Below are positions 40,643 to 55,557 of a DNA stretch of 64,000 bases, one piece after another. Position 1 is the stretch's first letter. Each line of letters starts with the position of its first letter. The translations under genes were made by a program, and so were the position numbers. The notes under the pieces are model-generated. The model saw only the letters and a program-made list of their open reading frames with translations, was not told the DNA's origin and ran no database searches. Origin of the DNA: Siphonodentalium dalli (Eukaryota > Mollusca > Scaphopoda > Gadilida > Siphonodentaliidae). The stretch covers positions 27,962,987-28,026,986 of the forward strand of contig CP136063.1 of the NCBI GenBank assembly GCA_032622095.1. The letters are read 5' to 3'.

Positions 40643-43600
40643 TAGACATCGATATTTAACCTTGAGTTCTCATGGCGGGCAATGATTATCTGTTCTGGAG
40701 ACCATAATTAAACATCGATATTTATCCTTGAGTTATTCATGGCGGGCAATGATGATCTGTTCTGTAGACCGTAATTAAACATCGATATTTATCCTTGAGT
40801 TATTCATGGCGGGCAATGACTATCTGTTCTGTAGACCGTAATTAAACATCGATATTTAACCTGGAGTTATTCATGACGGGCAATGAGTATCTGTTCTGGA
40901 GACCATAATTAAACATCGATATTTAACCTGGATTTATTCATGACGGGCAATGATTATCTGTTCTGGAGACGATAATTAAACATCGATATTTAACCTGGAG
41001 TTATTCATGTCGGGCAATGATTATCTGTTCTGGAGACGATAATTAAACATCGATATTTAACCTGGAGTTCTCATGTCGGGCAATGATTATCTGTTCTGGA
41101 GACGATAATTAAACATCGATATTTAACCTGGAGTTCTCATGACGGGCAATGATTATCTGTTCTGGAGACCATAATTAAACATCGATATTTAACCTGGAGT
41201 TCTCATGGCGGGCAATGACTATCTGTTCTGGAGACCATAACTGTACATCGATATTTAACCTGGAGTTATTCATGACGGACAATGACTATCTGTTCTGGAG
41301 ACCATAACTAAAGATCAATATCTAACCTGGAGTTCTCATGACCCTCAATGATTATCTGTTATGGAGACCATAACTGAACATCGATATTTAACCTGGTGTT
41401 ATTCATGACGGGCAATGATTATCTGTTCTGGAGGCCATAATTAAACATCTATATTTAACCTGGAGTTCTCATGACGGGCAATGATTATCTGTTCTGGAGA
41501 CCATAACTAAAGATCGATATTTAAAATGGAGTTCACATGACCCTCAATGATTATCTGTTATGGAAACTATAACTGAACATCGATATTTAATCTGGAGTTC
41601 TCATGACGGGCAATGATTATCTGTTCTGGAGACCATAATTAAACATCGATATTTAACCTGGTGTTCTCATGACGGGCAATGATTATCTCTTCTGGAGACC
41701 ATAACTAAATATCGATATTTAACCTGGACTTATTCATGCCGGGCAATGATTTTCTGCTCTGGAGACCATAATTAAACATCGATATGTATCCTGGAGTTCT
41801 CATGACGGCTAATGTTATCTGTTCGGGAGATCATAATTAAACATCGATATTTGTACTGGAGTACTCATGACGGGCAATGATTATCTGTTCGGGAGACCAT
41901 AATTAAATATCGATATTTAACCTGGAGTTCTCATGGCGGGCAATGGTTATCGGTTCCGGAGACCATAATTAAACATCGATATGTAACCTGGAGTTCTCAT
42001 GACGGGCAATGACTATCTGTTCTGGAGACCATAATCAAACAGCGATATTTAACCTGGAGTTATTCATGACGGGCAATGATTATCTGTTCTGGAGACCATA
42101 ATCAAACAGCGATATTTAACCTGGAGTTATTCATGACGGGCACTGATTATCTGTTCTGGAGACTATAATCAAACAGCGATATTTAACCTTGAGTTATTCA
42201 TGACGGGCAATGAATATCTGTTCTGGAGACCATAATTAAACATCGATATTTATCCTTGAGTTATTCATGACGGGCAATGATTATCTGTTCGGGAGACCAT
42301 AATTAAACATCGACATTTAACCTGGAGTTATTCATGGCGGGCAATGATTATCTGTTCTGGAGATCATAATTAAAAATCGATATTTAACCTGGAGTTCTCA
42401 TGACGGGCAATGAGTATCTGTTCTGGAGACCATAATTAAACTTCGATATTTAACCTGGATTTCTCATGACGGGCAATGATTATCTGATCTGGAGACCATA
42501 ATTAAACATCGATATTTAACCTGGAGTCCTCAGGACGGGCAATGATTATCTGTTCTGGAGACCATAATCAAACATCGATAATTAACCTGGAGTTCTCATG
42601 ACGGGCAATGATTATCTGTTCTGGAGACCATAATTAAACATCGATATTTAACATGGAGTTCTCATGACGGGCAATGATTATCTGTTCTGGAGACCATAAT
42701 TAAACATCGATATTTAACCTGGAGTCCTCAGGACGGGCAATGATTATCTGTTCTGGAGATCATAACTAAACATCGATATTTAACCTGGAGTTCTCATGAC
42801 GGGCAATGATTATCTGTTCTGGAGACCACAATTACACGTCGATATTTAACCTTGTGTTCTCATGGCGGGCAATGATTATCTGTTCTGGAGACCATAATTA
42901 AACATCGATAATTAACCTGGTGTTATTCATGACGGGCAATGACTATCTGTTCTTGAGACCATAATTAAAGATCGATAATTAACCTTGAGTTATTCATGGC
43001 GTGCAATTATTATCTGTTCTGGAGACCATAATTACACATCGATATTTAACCTGGTGTTCTCGTGGCGGGCAATGATTATCTGGTCTGGAGACCATAATTA
43101 CACATCGATATTTACCCTGGTGTTCTCGTGGCGGACAATGATTATCTGTTCTGGAGATCATAATTAAACATCGATATTTAACCTGGAGTTCTCATGACGG
43201 GCAATGATTATCTGTTCTGGAGACCGTAACTAAACATCGATTTCAGACCTGGAGATCTCATGGCGTGCAATGATTATCTGTTCTGGAGATCATAATTAAA
43301 CATCGATATTTAACCTGGAGTTCTCATGACGGGCAATGATTATCTGTTCTGGAGACCATAACTAAACATCGATGTCAGACCTGGAGATCTCATGGCGTCC
43401 AATGATTATCTGTTCTGGAGATCATAATTAAACATCGATATTTAACCTGGAGTTCTCAAGACGGGCAATGATTATCTGTTCTGGAAACCATAATTAAACA
43501 TCGATATTTAACCTGGAGTTCTCATGACGGGCAATGATTATCTGATCTGGAAACCATAATTAAACATCGATATTTAACCTGGAGTTATCAAGACGGGCAA

Positions 43601-44825
43601 TGATTATCTGTTCTGGAAACCATAATTAAACATCGATATTTAACCTGGAGTTCTCATGACGGGCAATGATTATCTGTTTTGGAGACCATAATTACACAGC
43701 GATATTTAACCTGGTGTTCTCATGACGGGCAATGATTATCTGTTCTGGAGACCATAATTAAACATCGATATTTATCCTTGAGTTATTCATGGCGGGCAAT
43801 GATTATCTGTTCTGGAGACCGTAATTAAGCATCGATATTTAACCTGGAGTTCTGAAGACGGGCACTGATTATCTGTTCTGGAGACCATAATCAAACATCG
43901 ATATTTAACCTTGAGTTATTCATGACGGGCACTGATTATCTGTTCTGGAAACCATAATTAAACATCGATATTTAACCTGGAGTTCTCATGGTGGGCAATG
44001 ATTATCTGTTCTGGAGACCATAATTAAACAGCGATATTTATCCTTGAGTTATTCATGGCGGGCAATGATTATCTGTTCTGGAGACCGTAATTAAACATCG
44101 ATATTTAACCTGGAGTTCTGAAGACGGGCACTGATTATCTGTTCTGGAGACCATAATCAAACATCGATATTTAACCTTGAGTTATTCATGACGGGCACTG
44201 ATTATCTGTTCTGGAGACTATAATCAAACAGCGATATTTAACCTTGAGTTATTCATGACGGGCAATGATTATCTGTTCTGGAGACCATAATTAAACATCG
44301 ATATTTATCCTTGAGTTATTCATGACGGGCAATGGTTATCTGTTCTGGAGACCATAATCAAACAGCGATATTTAACCTTGAGTTATTCATGACGGGCACT
44401 GATTATCTGTTCTGGAGACCATATTCAAACAGCGATATTTAACCTTGAGTTATGCATGACGGGCAATGATTATCTGTTCTGGAGACCATAATTAAACATC
44501 GATATTTAACCTGGATTTATTCATGGCGGGCAATGATTATCTGTTCTGGAGATCATAATTAAACATCGATATTTAACCTGGATTTATTCATGACGGGCAA
44601 TGATTATCTGTTCTGGAGACCATAATTAAACATCGATATTTAACCTGGAGTTTTCATGGCGGGCAATAATTATCTGTTCTGGAGACCATAATTAAACATC
44701 GATATTTATCCTTGAGTTATTCATGGCGGGCAATGATTATCTGTTCTGGAGACCATAATTAAACATCGATATTTAACCTGGAGTTATTCATGACGGGCAA
44801 TGATTATCTGTACTGGAGACCATAA
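40643..44825 (+). repeat. Right-arm HOR, copy 1 (~4184-bp period)
   Basis: The unit is defined from the AATTAGACATCG monomer that abuts the insertion to the next one at 44826 (offset 4184, about 63 monomers). The order of variants is GTAGACCG twice, GAGTATCTG, three GAGACGATAA monomers, AACTGTACATCG, GACCCTCAATG, GAGGCC, CATCTATATTT, CTCTTCTGG, GCCGGGCAATGATTTTC, GACGGCTAATG, ATTTGTACTGG, CAGCG monomers, CGACATTT, TCCTCAGG, ATTACACGTCG, TTAGCATTGAG, TTTCAGACC, and CAAGACGGG. This copy contains the parent order of the 1395-bp HOR at 42.3-43.1 kb. Confidence 0.85.
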
Positions 44826-47800
44826 TTAGACATCGATATTTAACCTTGAGTTCTCATGGCGGACAATGATTATCTGTTCTGGAGACCATAATTAAACATC
44901 GATATTTATCCTTGAGATATTCATGGCGGGCAATGATGGTCTGTTCTGTAGACCGTAATTAAACATCGATATTTATCCTTGAGTTATTCATGGCGGGCAA
45001 TGACTATCTGTTATGTAGACCGTAATTAAACATCGATATTTAACCTGGAGTTATTCATGACGGGCAATGAGTATCTGTTCTGGAGACCATAATTAAACAT
45101 CGATATTTAACCTGGATTTATTCATGACGGGCAATGATTATCTGTTCTGGAGACGATAATTAAACATCGATATTTAACCTGGAGTTATTCATGTCGGGCA
45201 ATGATTATCTGTTCTGGAGACGATAATTAAACATCGATATTTAACCTGGAGTTCTCATGTCGGGCAATGATTATCTGTTCTGGAGACGATAATTAAACAT
45301 CGATATTTAACCTGGAGTTCTCATGACGGGCAATGATTATCTGTTCTGGAGACCATAATTAAACATCGATATTTAACCTGGAGTTCTCATGGCGGGCAAT
45401 GACTATCTGTTCAGGAGACCATAACTGTACATCGATATTTAACCTGGAGTTATTCATGACGGGCAATGACTATCTGTTCTGGAGACCATAACTAAAGATC
45501 AATATCTAACCTGGAGTTCTCATGACCCTCAATGATTATCTGTTATGGAGACCATAACTGAACATCGATATTTAACCTGGAGTTATTCATAACGGGCAAT
45601 GATTATCTGTTCTGGAGGCCATAATTAAACATCTATATTTAACCTGGAGTTCTCATGACGGGCAATGATTATCTGTTCTGGAGACCATAACTAAAGATCG
45701 ATATTTAACATGGAGTTCACATGACCTTCAATGATTATCTGTTATGGAGACCATAACTGAACATCGATATTTAACCTGGAGTTATTCATGACGGGCAATG
45801 ATTATCTGTTCTGGAGACCATAATTAAACATCGATATTTAACCTGGTGTTCTCATGACGGGCAATGATTATCTCTTCTGGAGACCATAACTAAATATCGA
45901 TATTTAACCTGGAGTTATTCATGCCGGGCAATGATTTTCTGATCTGGAGATCATAATTAAACATCGATATGTATCCTGGAGTTCTCATGACGGCTAAAGT
46001 TATCTGTTCGGGAGATCATAATTAAACATCGATATTTGTACTGGAGTTCTCATGACGGGAAATGATTATCTGTTCTGGAGACCATAATTAATATCGATAT
46101 TTAACCTGGAGTTCTCATGACGGGCAATGATTATCTGTTCGGGAGACCATAATTAATATCGATATTTAACCTGGAGTTCTCATGACGGGCAATGATTATC
46201 TGTTCAGGAGACCATAATTAATATCGATATTTAACCTGGAGTTCTCATGACGGGCAATGATTATCTGTTCTGGAGACCATAATTAATATCGATAATTAAC
46301 CTGGAGTTCTCATGACGGGCAATTATTATCTGTTCGGGAGACCATAATTAATATCGATATTTAACCTGGAGTTCTCATGGCGGGTATTGGTTATCTGTTC
46401 CGGAGACCATAATTAAACATCGATATGTAACCTGGAGTTCTCATGACGGGCAATGACTATCTGTTCTGGAGACCATAATCAAACAGCGATATTTAACCTG
46501 GAGTTATTCATGACGGGCAATGATTATCTGTTCTGGAGACCATAATTAAACATCGATATGTATCCTGGAGTTCTGATGACAATGATTATCTGTTCTGGAG
46601 ACCATAATTAAAGATTGATATTTAACCTGGAGTTATTCATGACGAGCAATGATTATCTGTTCTGGAGACCATAATCAAACAGCGATATTTAACCTGGAGT
46701 TATTCATGACGGGCACTGATTATCTGTTCTGGAGACTATAATCAAACAGCGATATTTAATCTTGAGTTATTCATGACGGGCAATCAATATCTGTTCTGGA
46801 GACCATAATTAAACATCGATATTTATCCTTGAGTTATTCATGACGGGCAATGATTATCTGTTCTGGAGACCATAATTAAACATCGACATTTAACCTGGAG
46901 TTATTCATGGCGGGCAATGATTATCTGTTCTGGAGATCATAATTAAAAATCGATATTTAACCTGGAGTTCTCATGACGGGCAATGAGTATCTGTTCTGGA
47001 GACCATAATTAAACATCGATATTTAACCTGGAGTTCTCATGACGTGCAATGACTATCTGTTCTTGAGACCATAATTAAAGATCGATATTTAGCCTGGAGT
47101 TATTCATGACGGGCAATGATTATCTGTTCTGGAGACCATAATTAAACATCGATATTTAGCATTGAGTTATTCATGGCGTGCAATTATGATCTGTTCTGGA
47201 GACCATAATTACACATCGATATTTAACCTGGTGTTCTCATGGCGGGCAATGATTATCTGTTCTGGAGACCATAATTACAAATCGATATTTAACCTGGTGT
47301 TCTCGTGGCGGATAATGATTATCTGTTCTGGAGATCATAATTAAACATCGATATTTAACCTGGAGTTCTCATGACGGGCAATGATTATCTGTTCTGGAGA
47401 CCGTAACTAAACATCGATTTCAGACCTGGAGATCTCATGGCGTGCAATGATTATCTGTTCTGGAGATCATAATTAAACATCGATATTTAACCTGGAGTTA
47501 TCATGACGGGCAATGATTATCTGTTCTGGAGACCATAACTAAACATCGATGTCAGACCTGGAGATCTCATGGCGTCCAATGATTATCTGTTCTGGAGATC
47601 ATAATTAAACATCGATATTTAACCTGGAGTTCTCAAGACGGGCAATGATTATCTGTTCTGGAAACCATAATTAAACATCGATATTTAACCTGGAGTTCTC
47701 ATGGTGGGCAATGATTATCTGTTCTGGAGACCATAATCAAACATCGATATTTAACCTTGAGTTATTCATGACGGGCACTGATTATCTGTTCTGGAGACCA

Positions 47801-48405
47801 TAATCAAACATTGATATTTAACCTTGAGTTATTCATGACGGGCAATGATTATCTGTTCTGGAGACCATAATTAAGCATCGATATTTATCCTTGAGTTATT
47901 CATGACGGGCAATGATTATCTGTTCTGGAGACCATAATCAAACAGCGATATTTAACCTTGAGTTATTCATGACGGGCACTGATTATCTGTTCTGGAGACC
48001 ATATTCAAACAGCGATATTTAACCTTGAGTTATGCATGACGGGCAATGATTATCTGTTATGGAGACCATAATTAAACATCGATGTTTAACCTGGATTTAT
48101 TCATGGCGGGCAATGATTATCTGTTCTGGAGACCATAATTAAACTTCGATATTTAACCTGGATTTATTCATGACGGGCAATGATTATCTGTTCTGGAGAC
48201 CATAATTAAACATTGATATTTAACCTGGAGTTCTCATGGCGGGCAATGATTATCTGTTCTGGAGACCATAATTAAACATCGATATTTATCCTTGAGTTAT
48301 TCATGGCGGGCAATGATTATCTGTTCTGGAGACCATAATTAAACATCGATATTTAACCTGGAGTTATTCATGACGGGCAATGATTATCTGTACTGGAGAC
48401 CATAA
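44826..48405 (+). repeat. Right-arm HOR, copy 2 (3580 bp)
   Basis: Same variant order as copy 1 (GACCCTCAATG at 45535, TTTCAGACC at 47416) but about nine monomers shorter overall. It has a local gain: five monomer junctions reading ATTAATATCG, with CGAT at 46095, 46160, 46225, 46290 and 46355, spaced exactly 65 bp. It also contains a short monomer with GTTCTGATGACAATG near 46570 that lacks the GGG block. Confidence 0.85.
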
Positions 48406-51258
48406 TTAGACATCGATATTTAACCTTGAGTTCTCATGGCGGGCAATGATTATCTGTTCTGGAGACCATAATTAAAAAACGATATTTATCCTTGAGTTAT
48501 TCATGGCGGGCAATGATGATCTGTTCTGTAGACCGTAATTAAACATCGATATTTATCCTTGAGTTATTCATGGCGGGCAATGACTATCTGTTCTGTAGAC
48601 CGTAATTAAACATCGATATTTAACCTGGAGTTATTCATGACGGGCAATGAGTATCTGTTCTGGAGACCATAATTAAACATCGATATTTAACCTGGATTTA
48701 TTCATGACGGGCAATGATTATCTGTTCTGGAGACGATAATTAAACATCGATATTTAACCTGGAGTTATTCATGTCGGGCAATGATTATCTGTTCTGGAGA
48801 CGATAATTAAACATCGATATTTAACCTGGAGTTCTCATGTCGGGCAATGATTATCTGTTCTGGAGACGATAATTAAACATCGATATTTAACCTGGAGTTC
48901 TCATGACGGGCAATGATTATCTGTTCTGGAGACCATAATTAAACATCGATATTTAACCTGGAGTTCTCATGGCGGGCAATGACTATCTGTTCTGGAGACC
49001 ATAACTGTACATCGATATTTAACCTGGAGTTATTCATGACGGGCAATGACTATCTGTTCTGGAGACCATAACTAAAGATCAATATCTAACCTGGAGTTCT
49101 CATGACCCTCAATGATTATCTGTTATGGAGACCATAACTGAACATCGATATTTAACCTGGAGTTATTCATGACGGGCAATGATTATCTGCTGGAGGCCAT
49201 AATTAAACATCTATATTTAACCTGGAGTTCTCATGACGGGCAATGATTATCTGTTCTGGAGACCATAACTAAAGATCGATATTTAACCTGGAGTTCACAT
49301 GACCCTCAATGATTATCTGTTATGGAAACTATAACTGAACATCGATATTTAATCTGGAGTTCTCATGACGGGCAATGATTATCTGTTCTGGAGACCATAA
49401 TTAAACATCGATATTTAACCTGGTGTTCTCATGACGGGCAATGATTATCTCTTTTGGAGACCATAACTAAATATCGATATTTAACCTGGAGTTATTTACG
49501 CCGGGCAATGATTTTCTGCTCTGGAGACCATAATTAAACATCGATATTTGTACTGGAGTTCTCATGACGGGCAATGATTATCTGTTCGGGAGACCATAAT
49601 TAAACATCGATAATTAACCTGGAGTTCTCATGGCGGGCAATGATTATCTGTTCTGGAGACCATAATTAAACATCGATATTTAACCTGGTGTTCTCATGAC
49701 GGGCAATGATTATCTCTTTTGGAGACCATAACTAAATATCGATATTTAACCTGGAGTTATTCATGCCGGGCAATGATTTTCTGCTCTGGAGACCATAATT
49801 AAACATCGATATGTATCCTGGAGTTCTCATGACGGCTAATGTTATCTGTTCGGGAGATCATAATTAAACATCGATATTTGTACTGGAGTTCTCATGACGG
49901 GCATTTATTATCTGTTCGGGAGACCATAATTAATATCGATATTTAACCTGGAGTTCTCATGGCGGGCAATGGTTATCTGTTCCGGAGACCATAATTAAAC
50001 ATCGATATGTAACCTGGAGTTCTCATGACGGGCAATGACTATCTGTACTGGAGACCATAATCAAACAGCGATATTTAACCTGGAGTTATTCATGACGGGC
50101 AATGATTATCTGTTCTGGAGACCATAATTAAACATCGATATGTATCCTGGAGTTCTGATGACAATGATTATCTGTTCTGGAGACCATAATTAAAGATTGA
50201 TATTTAACCTGGAGTTATTCATGACGAGCAATGATTATCTGTTCTGGAGACCATAATCAAACAGCGATATTTAACCTGGAGTTATTCATGACGGGCACTG
50301 ATTATCTGTTCTGGAGACTATAATCAAACAGCGATATTTAATCTTGAGTTATTCATGACGGGCAATCAATATCTGTTCTGGAGACCATAATTAAACATCG
50401 ATATTTATCCTTGAGTTATTCATGACGGGCAATGATTATCTGTTCTGGAGACCATAATTAAACATCGACATTTAACCTGGAGTTATTCATGGCGGGCAAT
50501 GATTATCTGTTCTGGAGATCATAATTAAAAATCGATATTTAACCTGGAGTTCTCATGACGGGCAATGAGTATCTGTTCTGGAGACCATAATTAAACATCG
50601 ATATTTAACCTGGAGTTCTCATGACGGGCAATGATTATCTGATCTGGAGACCATAATTAAACATCGATATTTAACCTTGAGTTATTCATGACGGGCAATG
50701 ATTATCTGTTCTGGAGACCATAATTAAGCATCGATATTTATCCTTGAGTTATTCATGACGGGCAATGATTATCTGTTCTGGAGACCATAATCAAACAGCG
50801 ATATTTAACCTTGAGTTATTCATGACGGGCACTGATTATCTGTTCTGGAGACCATATTCAAACAGCGATATTTAACCTTGAGTTATGCATGACGGGCAAT
50901 GATTATCTGTTCTGGAGACCATAATTAAACATCGATGTTTAACCTGGATTTATTCATGGCGGGCAATGATTATCTGTTCTGGAGACCATAATTAAACTTC
51001 GATATTTAACCTGGATTTATTCATGACGGGCAATGATTATCTGTTCTGGAGACCATAATTAAACATCGATATTTAACCTGGAGTTCTCATGGCGGGCAAT
51101 GATTATCTGTTCTGGAGACCATAATTAAACATCGATATTTATCCTTGAGTTATTCATGGCGGGCAATGATTATCTGTTCTGGAGACCATAATTAAACATC
51201 GATATTTAACCTGGAGTTATTCATGACGGGCAATGATTATCTGTACTGGAGACCATAA
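48406..51258 (+). repeat. Right-arm HOR, copy 3 (2853 bp)
   Basis: Runs from AATTAGAC at 48406 to the next at 51259 (offset 2853, about 43 monomers). It shares with copies 4 and 5 the rare ATTAAAAAACGAT (about 48473, 51326 and 55624). It carries a four-monomer local duplication: the TCTCTTTTGG variant recurs 265 bp apart (49451 and 49716). It lacks the TTTCAGACC and CAAGACGGG section of copies 1 and 2. Confidence 0.85.
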
Positions 51259-52211
51259 TTAGACATCGATATTTAACCTTGAGTTCTCATGGCGGGCAAT
51301 GATTATCTGTTCTGGAGACCATAATTAAAAAACGATATTTATCCTTGAGTTATTCATGGCGGGCAATGATGATCTGTTCTGTAGACCGTAATTAAACATC
51401 GATATTTATCCTTGAGTTATTCATGGCGGGCAATGACTATCTGTTCTGTAGACCGTAATTAAACATCGATATTTAACCTGGAGTTATTCATGACGGGCAA
51501 TGAGTATCTGTTCTGGAGACCATAATTAAACATCGATATTTAACCTGGATTTATTCATGACGGGCAATGATTATCTGTTCTGGAGACGATAATTAAACAT
51601 CGATATTTAACCTGGAGTTATTCATGTCGGGCAATGATTATCTGTTCTGGAGACGATAATTAAACATCGATATTTAACCTGGAGTTCTCATGTCGGGCAA
51701 TGATTATCTGTTCTGGAGACGATAATTAAACATCGATATTTAACCTGGAGTTCTCATGACGGGCAATGATTATCTGTTCTGGAGACCATAATTAAACATC
51801 GATATTTAACCTGGAGTTCTCATGGCGGGCAATGACTATCTGTTCTGGAGACCATAACTGTACATCGATATTTAACCTGGAGTTATTCATGACGGGCAAT
51901 GACTATCTGTTCTGGAGACCATAACTAAAGATCAATATCTAACCTGGAGTTCTCATGACCCTCAATGATTATCTGTTATGGAGACCATAACTGAACATCG
52001 ATATTTAACCTGGAGTTATTCATGACGGGCAATGATTATCTGTTCTGGAGGCCATAATTAAACATCTATATTTAACCTGGAGTTCTCATGACGGGCAATG
52101 ATTATCTGTTCTGGAGACCATAACTAAAGATCGATATTTAACCTGGAGTTCACATGACCCTCAATGATTATCTGTTATGGAAACTATAACTGAACATCGA
52201 TATTTAATCTG

Positions 52212-52860
52212 GAGTTCTCATGGCGGGCAATGATTATCTGTTCTGGAGACCATAATTAAACATCGATATTTAACCTGGTGTTCTCATGACGGGCAATGAT
52301 TATCTCTTTTGGAGACCATAACTAAATATCGATATTTAACCTGGAGTTATTTATGCCGGGCAATGATTTTCTGCTCTGGAGACCATAATTAAACATCGAT
52401 ATGTATCCTGGAGTTCTCATGACGGCTAATGTTATCTGTTCGGGAGATCATAATTAAACATCGATATTTGTACTGGAGTTCTCATGACGGGCAATGATTA
52501 TCTGTTCGGGAGACCATAATTAAACATCGATAATTAACCTGGAGTTCTCATGGCGGGCAATGATTATCTGTTCTGGAGACCATAATTAAACATCGATATT
52601 TAACCTGGTGTTCTCATGACGGGCAATGATTATCTCTTTTGGAGACCATAACTAAATATCGATATTTAACCTGGAGTTATTCATGCCGGGCAATGATTTT
52701 CTGCTCTGGAGACCATAATTAAACATCGATATGTATCCTGGAGTTCTCATGACGGCTAATGTTATCTGTTCGGGAGATCATAATTAAACATCGATATTTG
52801 TACTGGAGTTCTCATGACGGGCAATTATTATCTGTTCGGGAGACCATAATTAATATCGAT
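52212..52860 (+). repeat. 330-bp (5-monomer) tandem duplication
   Basis: GACGGCTAATGTTATC starts at 52421 and 52751, exactly 330 bp apart. The flanking TCTCTTTTGG and ATTTGTACTGG variants repeat at the same offset. The same arrangement is seen one HOR copy later at about 56.5-57.2 kb. Confidence 0.88.
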
Positions 52861-53864
52861 ATTTAACCTGGAGTTCTCATGGCGGGCAATGGTTATCTGT
52901 TCCGGAGACCATAATTAAACATCGATATGTAACCTGGAGTTCTCATGACGGGCAATGACTATCTGTTCTGGAGACCATAATCAAACAGCGATATTTAACC
53001 TGGAGTTATTCATGACGGGCAATGATTATCTGTTCTGGAGACCATAATTAAACATCGATATGTATCCTGGAGTTCTGATGACAATGATTATCTGTTCTGG
53101 AGACCATAATTAAAGATTGATATTTAACCTGGAGTTATTCATGACGAGCAATGATTATCTGTTCTGGAGACCATAATCAAACAGCGATATTTAACCTGGA
53201 GTTATTCATGACGGGCACTGATTATCTGTTCTGGAGACTATAATCAAACAGCGATATTTAATCTTGAGTTATTCATGACGGGCAATCAATATCTGTTCTG
53301 GAGACCATAATTAAACATCGATATTTATCCTTGAGTTATTCATGACGGGCAATGATTATCTGTTCTGGAGACCATAATTAAACATCGACATTTAACCTGG
53401 AGTTATTCATGGCGGGCAATGATTATCTGTTCTGGAGATCATAATTAAAAATCGATATTTAACCTGGAGTTCTCATGACGGGCAATGAGTATCTGTTCTG
53501 GAGACCATAATTAAACATCGATATTTAACCTGGAGTTCTCATGACGGGCAATGATTATCTGATCTGGAGACCATAATTAAACATCGATATTTAACCTGGA
53601 GTCCTCAGGACGGGCAATGATTATCTGTTCTGGAGACCATAATCAAACATCGATAATTAACCTGGAGTTCTCATGACGGGCAATGATTATCTGTTCTGGA
53701 GACCATAATTAAACATCGATATTTAACCTGGGGTTCTCATGACGGGCAATGATTATCTGTTCTGGAGACCATAATTAAACATCGATATTTAACCTGGAGT
53801 CCTCAGGACGGGCAATGATTATCTGTTCTGGAGATCATAACTAAACATCGATATTTAACCTGGA

Positions 53865-54520
53865 GTTCTCATGACGGGCAATGATTATCTGTTCTGGAGA
53901 CCATAATTAAACATCGATATTTAACCTGGAGTTCTCATGACGGGCAATGATTATCTGTTCTGGAGACAATAATTAAACATCGATATTTAACCTGGTGTTC
54001 TCATGACGGGCAATGATTATCTGTTCTGGAGACCATAATCAAACATCGATATTTAACCTGGAGTCCTCAGGACGGGCAATGATTATCTGTTCTGGAGACC
54101 ATAATCAAACATCGATAATTAACCTGGAGTTCTCAGGACGGGCAATGATTATCTGTTCTGGAGACCATAATCAAACATCGATATTTAACCTGGAGTTCTC
54201 ATGACGGGCAATGATTATCTGTTCTGGAGACCATAATTAAACATCGATATTTAACCTGGAGTTCTCATGACGGGCAATGATTATCTGTTCTGGAGACAAT
54301 AATTAAACATCGATATTTAACCTGGTGTTCTCATGACGGGCAATGATTATCTGTTCTGGAGACCATAATCAAACATCGATATTTAACCTGGAGTCCTCAG
54401 GACGGGCAATGATTATCTGTTCTGGAGACCATAATCAAACATCGATAATTAACCTGGAGTTCTCAGGACGGGCAATGATTATCTGTTCTGGAGACCATAA
54501 TCAAACATCGATAATTAACC
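53865..54520 (+). repeat. 330-bp (5-monomer) tandem duplication
   Basis: TGGAGACAAT lies at 53961 and 54291, and the following TCCTCAGGACGGG and TTCTCAGGACGGG monomers repeat at the same 330-bp offset. All monomers here are 66 bp (22 codons) and two junctions read AATCAAAC instead of AATTAAAC, so a spurious 63-codon frame stays open in each copy (54013 and 54343). Confidence 0.88.
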
Positions 54521-55557
54521 TGGAGTTCTCATGACGGGCAATGATTTTCTGCTCTGGAGACCATAATTAAACATCGATATTTGTACTGGAGTTCTCATGA
54601 CGGGCAATGATTATCTGTTCGGGAGACCATAATTAAACATCGATAATTAACCTGGAGTTCTCATGGCGGGCAATGATTATCTGTTCTGGAGACCATAATT
54701 AAACATCGATATTTAACCTGGTGTTCTCATGACGGGCAATGATTATCTCTTTTGGAGACCATAACTAAATATCGATATTTAACCTGGAGTTATTCATGCC
54801 GGGCAATGATTTTCTGCTCTGGAGACCATAATTAAACATCGATATGTATCCTGGAGTTCTCATGACGGCTAATGTTATCTGTTCGGGAGATCATAATTAA
54901 ACATCGATATTTGTACTGGAGTTCTCATGACGGGCAATTATTATCTGTTCGGGAGACCATAATTAATATCGATATTTAACCTGGAGTTCTCATGGCGGGC
55001 AATGGTTATCTGTTCCGGAGACCATAATTTAACATCGATATGTAACCTGGAGTTCTCATGACGGGCAATGACTATCTGTTCTGGAGACCATAATCAAACA
55101 GCGATATTTAACCTGGAGTTATTCATGACGGGCAATGATTATCTGTTCTGGAGACCATAATTAAACATCGATATGTATCCTGGAGTTCTGATGACAATGA
55201 TTATCTGTTCTGGAGACCATAATTAAAGATTGATATTTAACCTGCAGTTATTCATGACGAGCAATGATTATCTGTTCTGGAGACCATAATCAAACAGCGA
55301 TATTTAACCTGGAGTTATTCATGACGGGCACTGATTATCTGTTCTGGAGACTATAATCAAACAGCGATATTTAATCTTGAGTTATTCATGACGGGCAATC
55401 AATATCTGTTCTGGAGACCATAATTAAACATCGATATTTATCCTTGAGTTATTCATGGCGGGCAATGATTATCTGTTCTGGAGACCATAATTAAACATCG
55501 ATATTTAACCTGGAGTTATTCATGACGGGCAATGATTATCTGTACTGGAGACCATAA

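Larger units (their letters stand above)
51259..55557 (+). repeat. Right-arm HOR, copy 4 (4299 bp)
   Basis: Begins as a near duplicate of copy 3, then is enlarged internally. It has a 330-bp duplication near 52.2-52.9 kb, another near 53.9-54.5 kb, and a repeated segment in which GGCAATCAAT recurs 2113 bp apart (53281 and 55394; likewise GACGGCTAATG at 52751 and 54864). Hence the unit is longer although its monomer vocabulary is unchanged. Confidence 0.85.

Noticed and set aside
42985-43167. 60-63-codon open frames made of a 22-residue repeat (also at 47162, 54013, 54343 and 62350).
   Set aside because: A 66-bp monomer is 22 codons, so any run of 66-bp monomers keeps frame. The frames open only where AATTAAAC became AATTACAC or AATCAAAC, which removes a TAA. 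They stop again within three monomers, and 67-bp monomers break the frame. They are a product of the repeat period.
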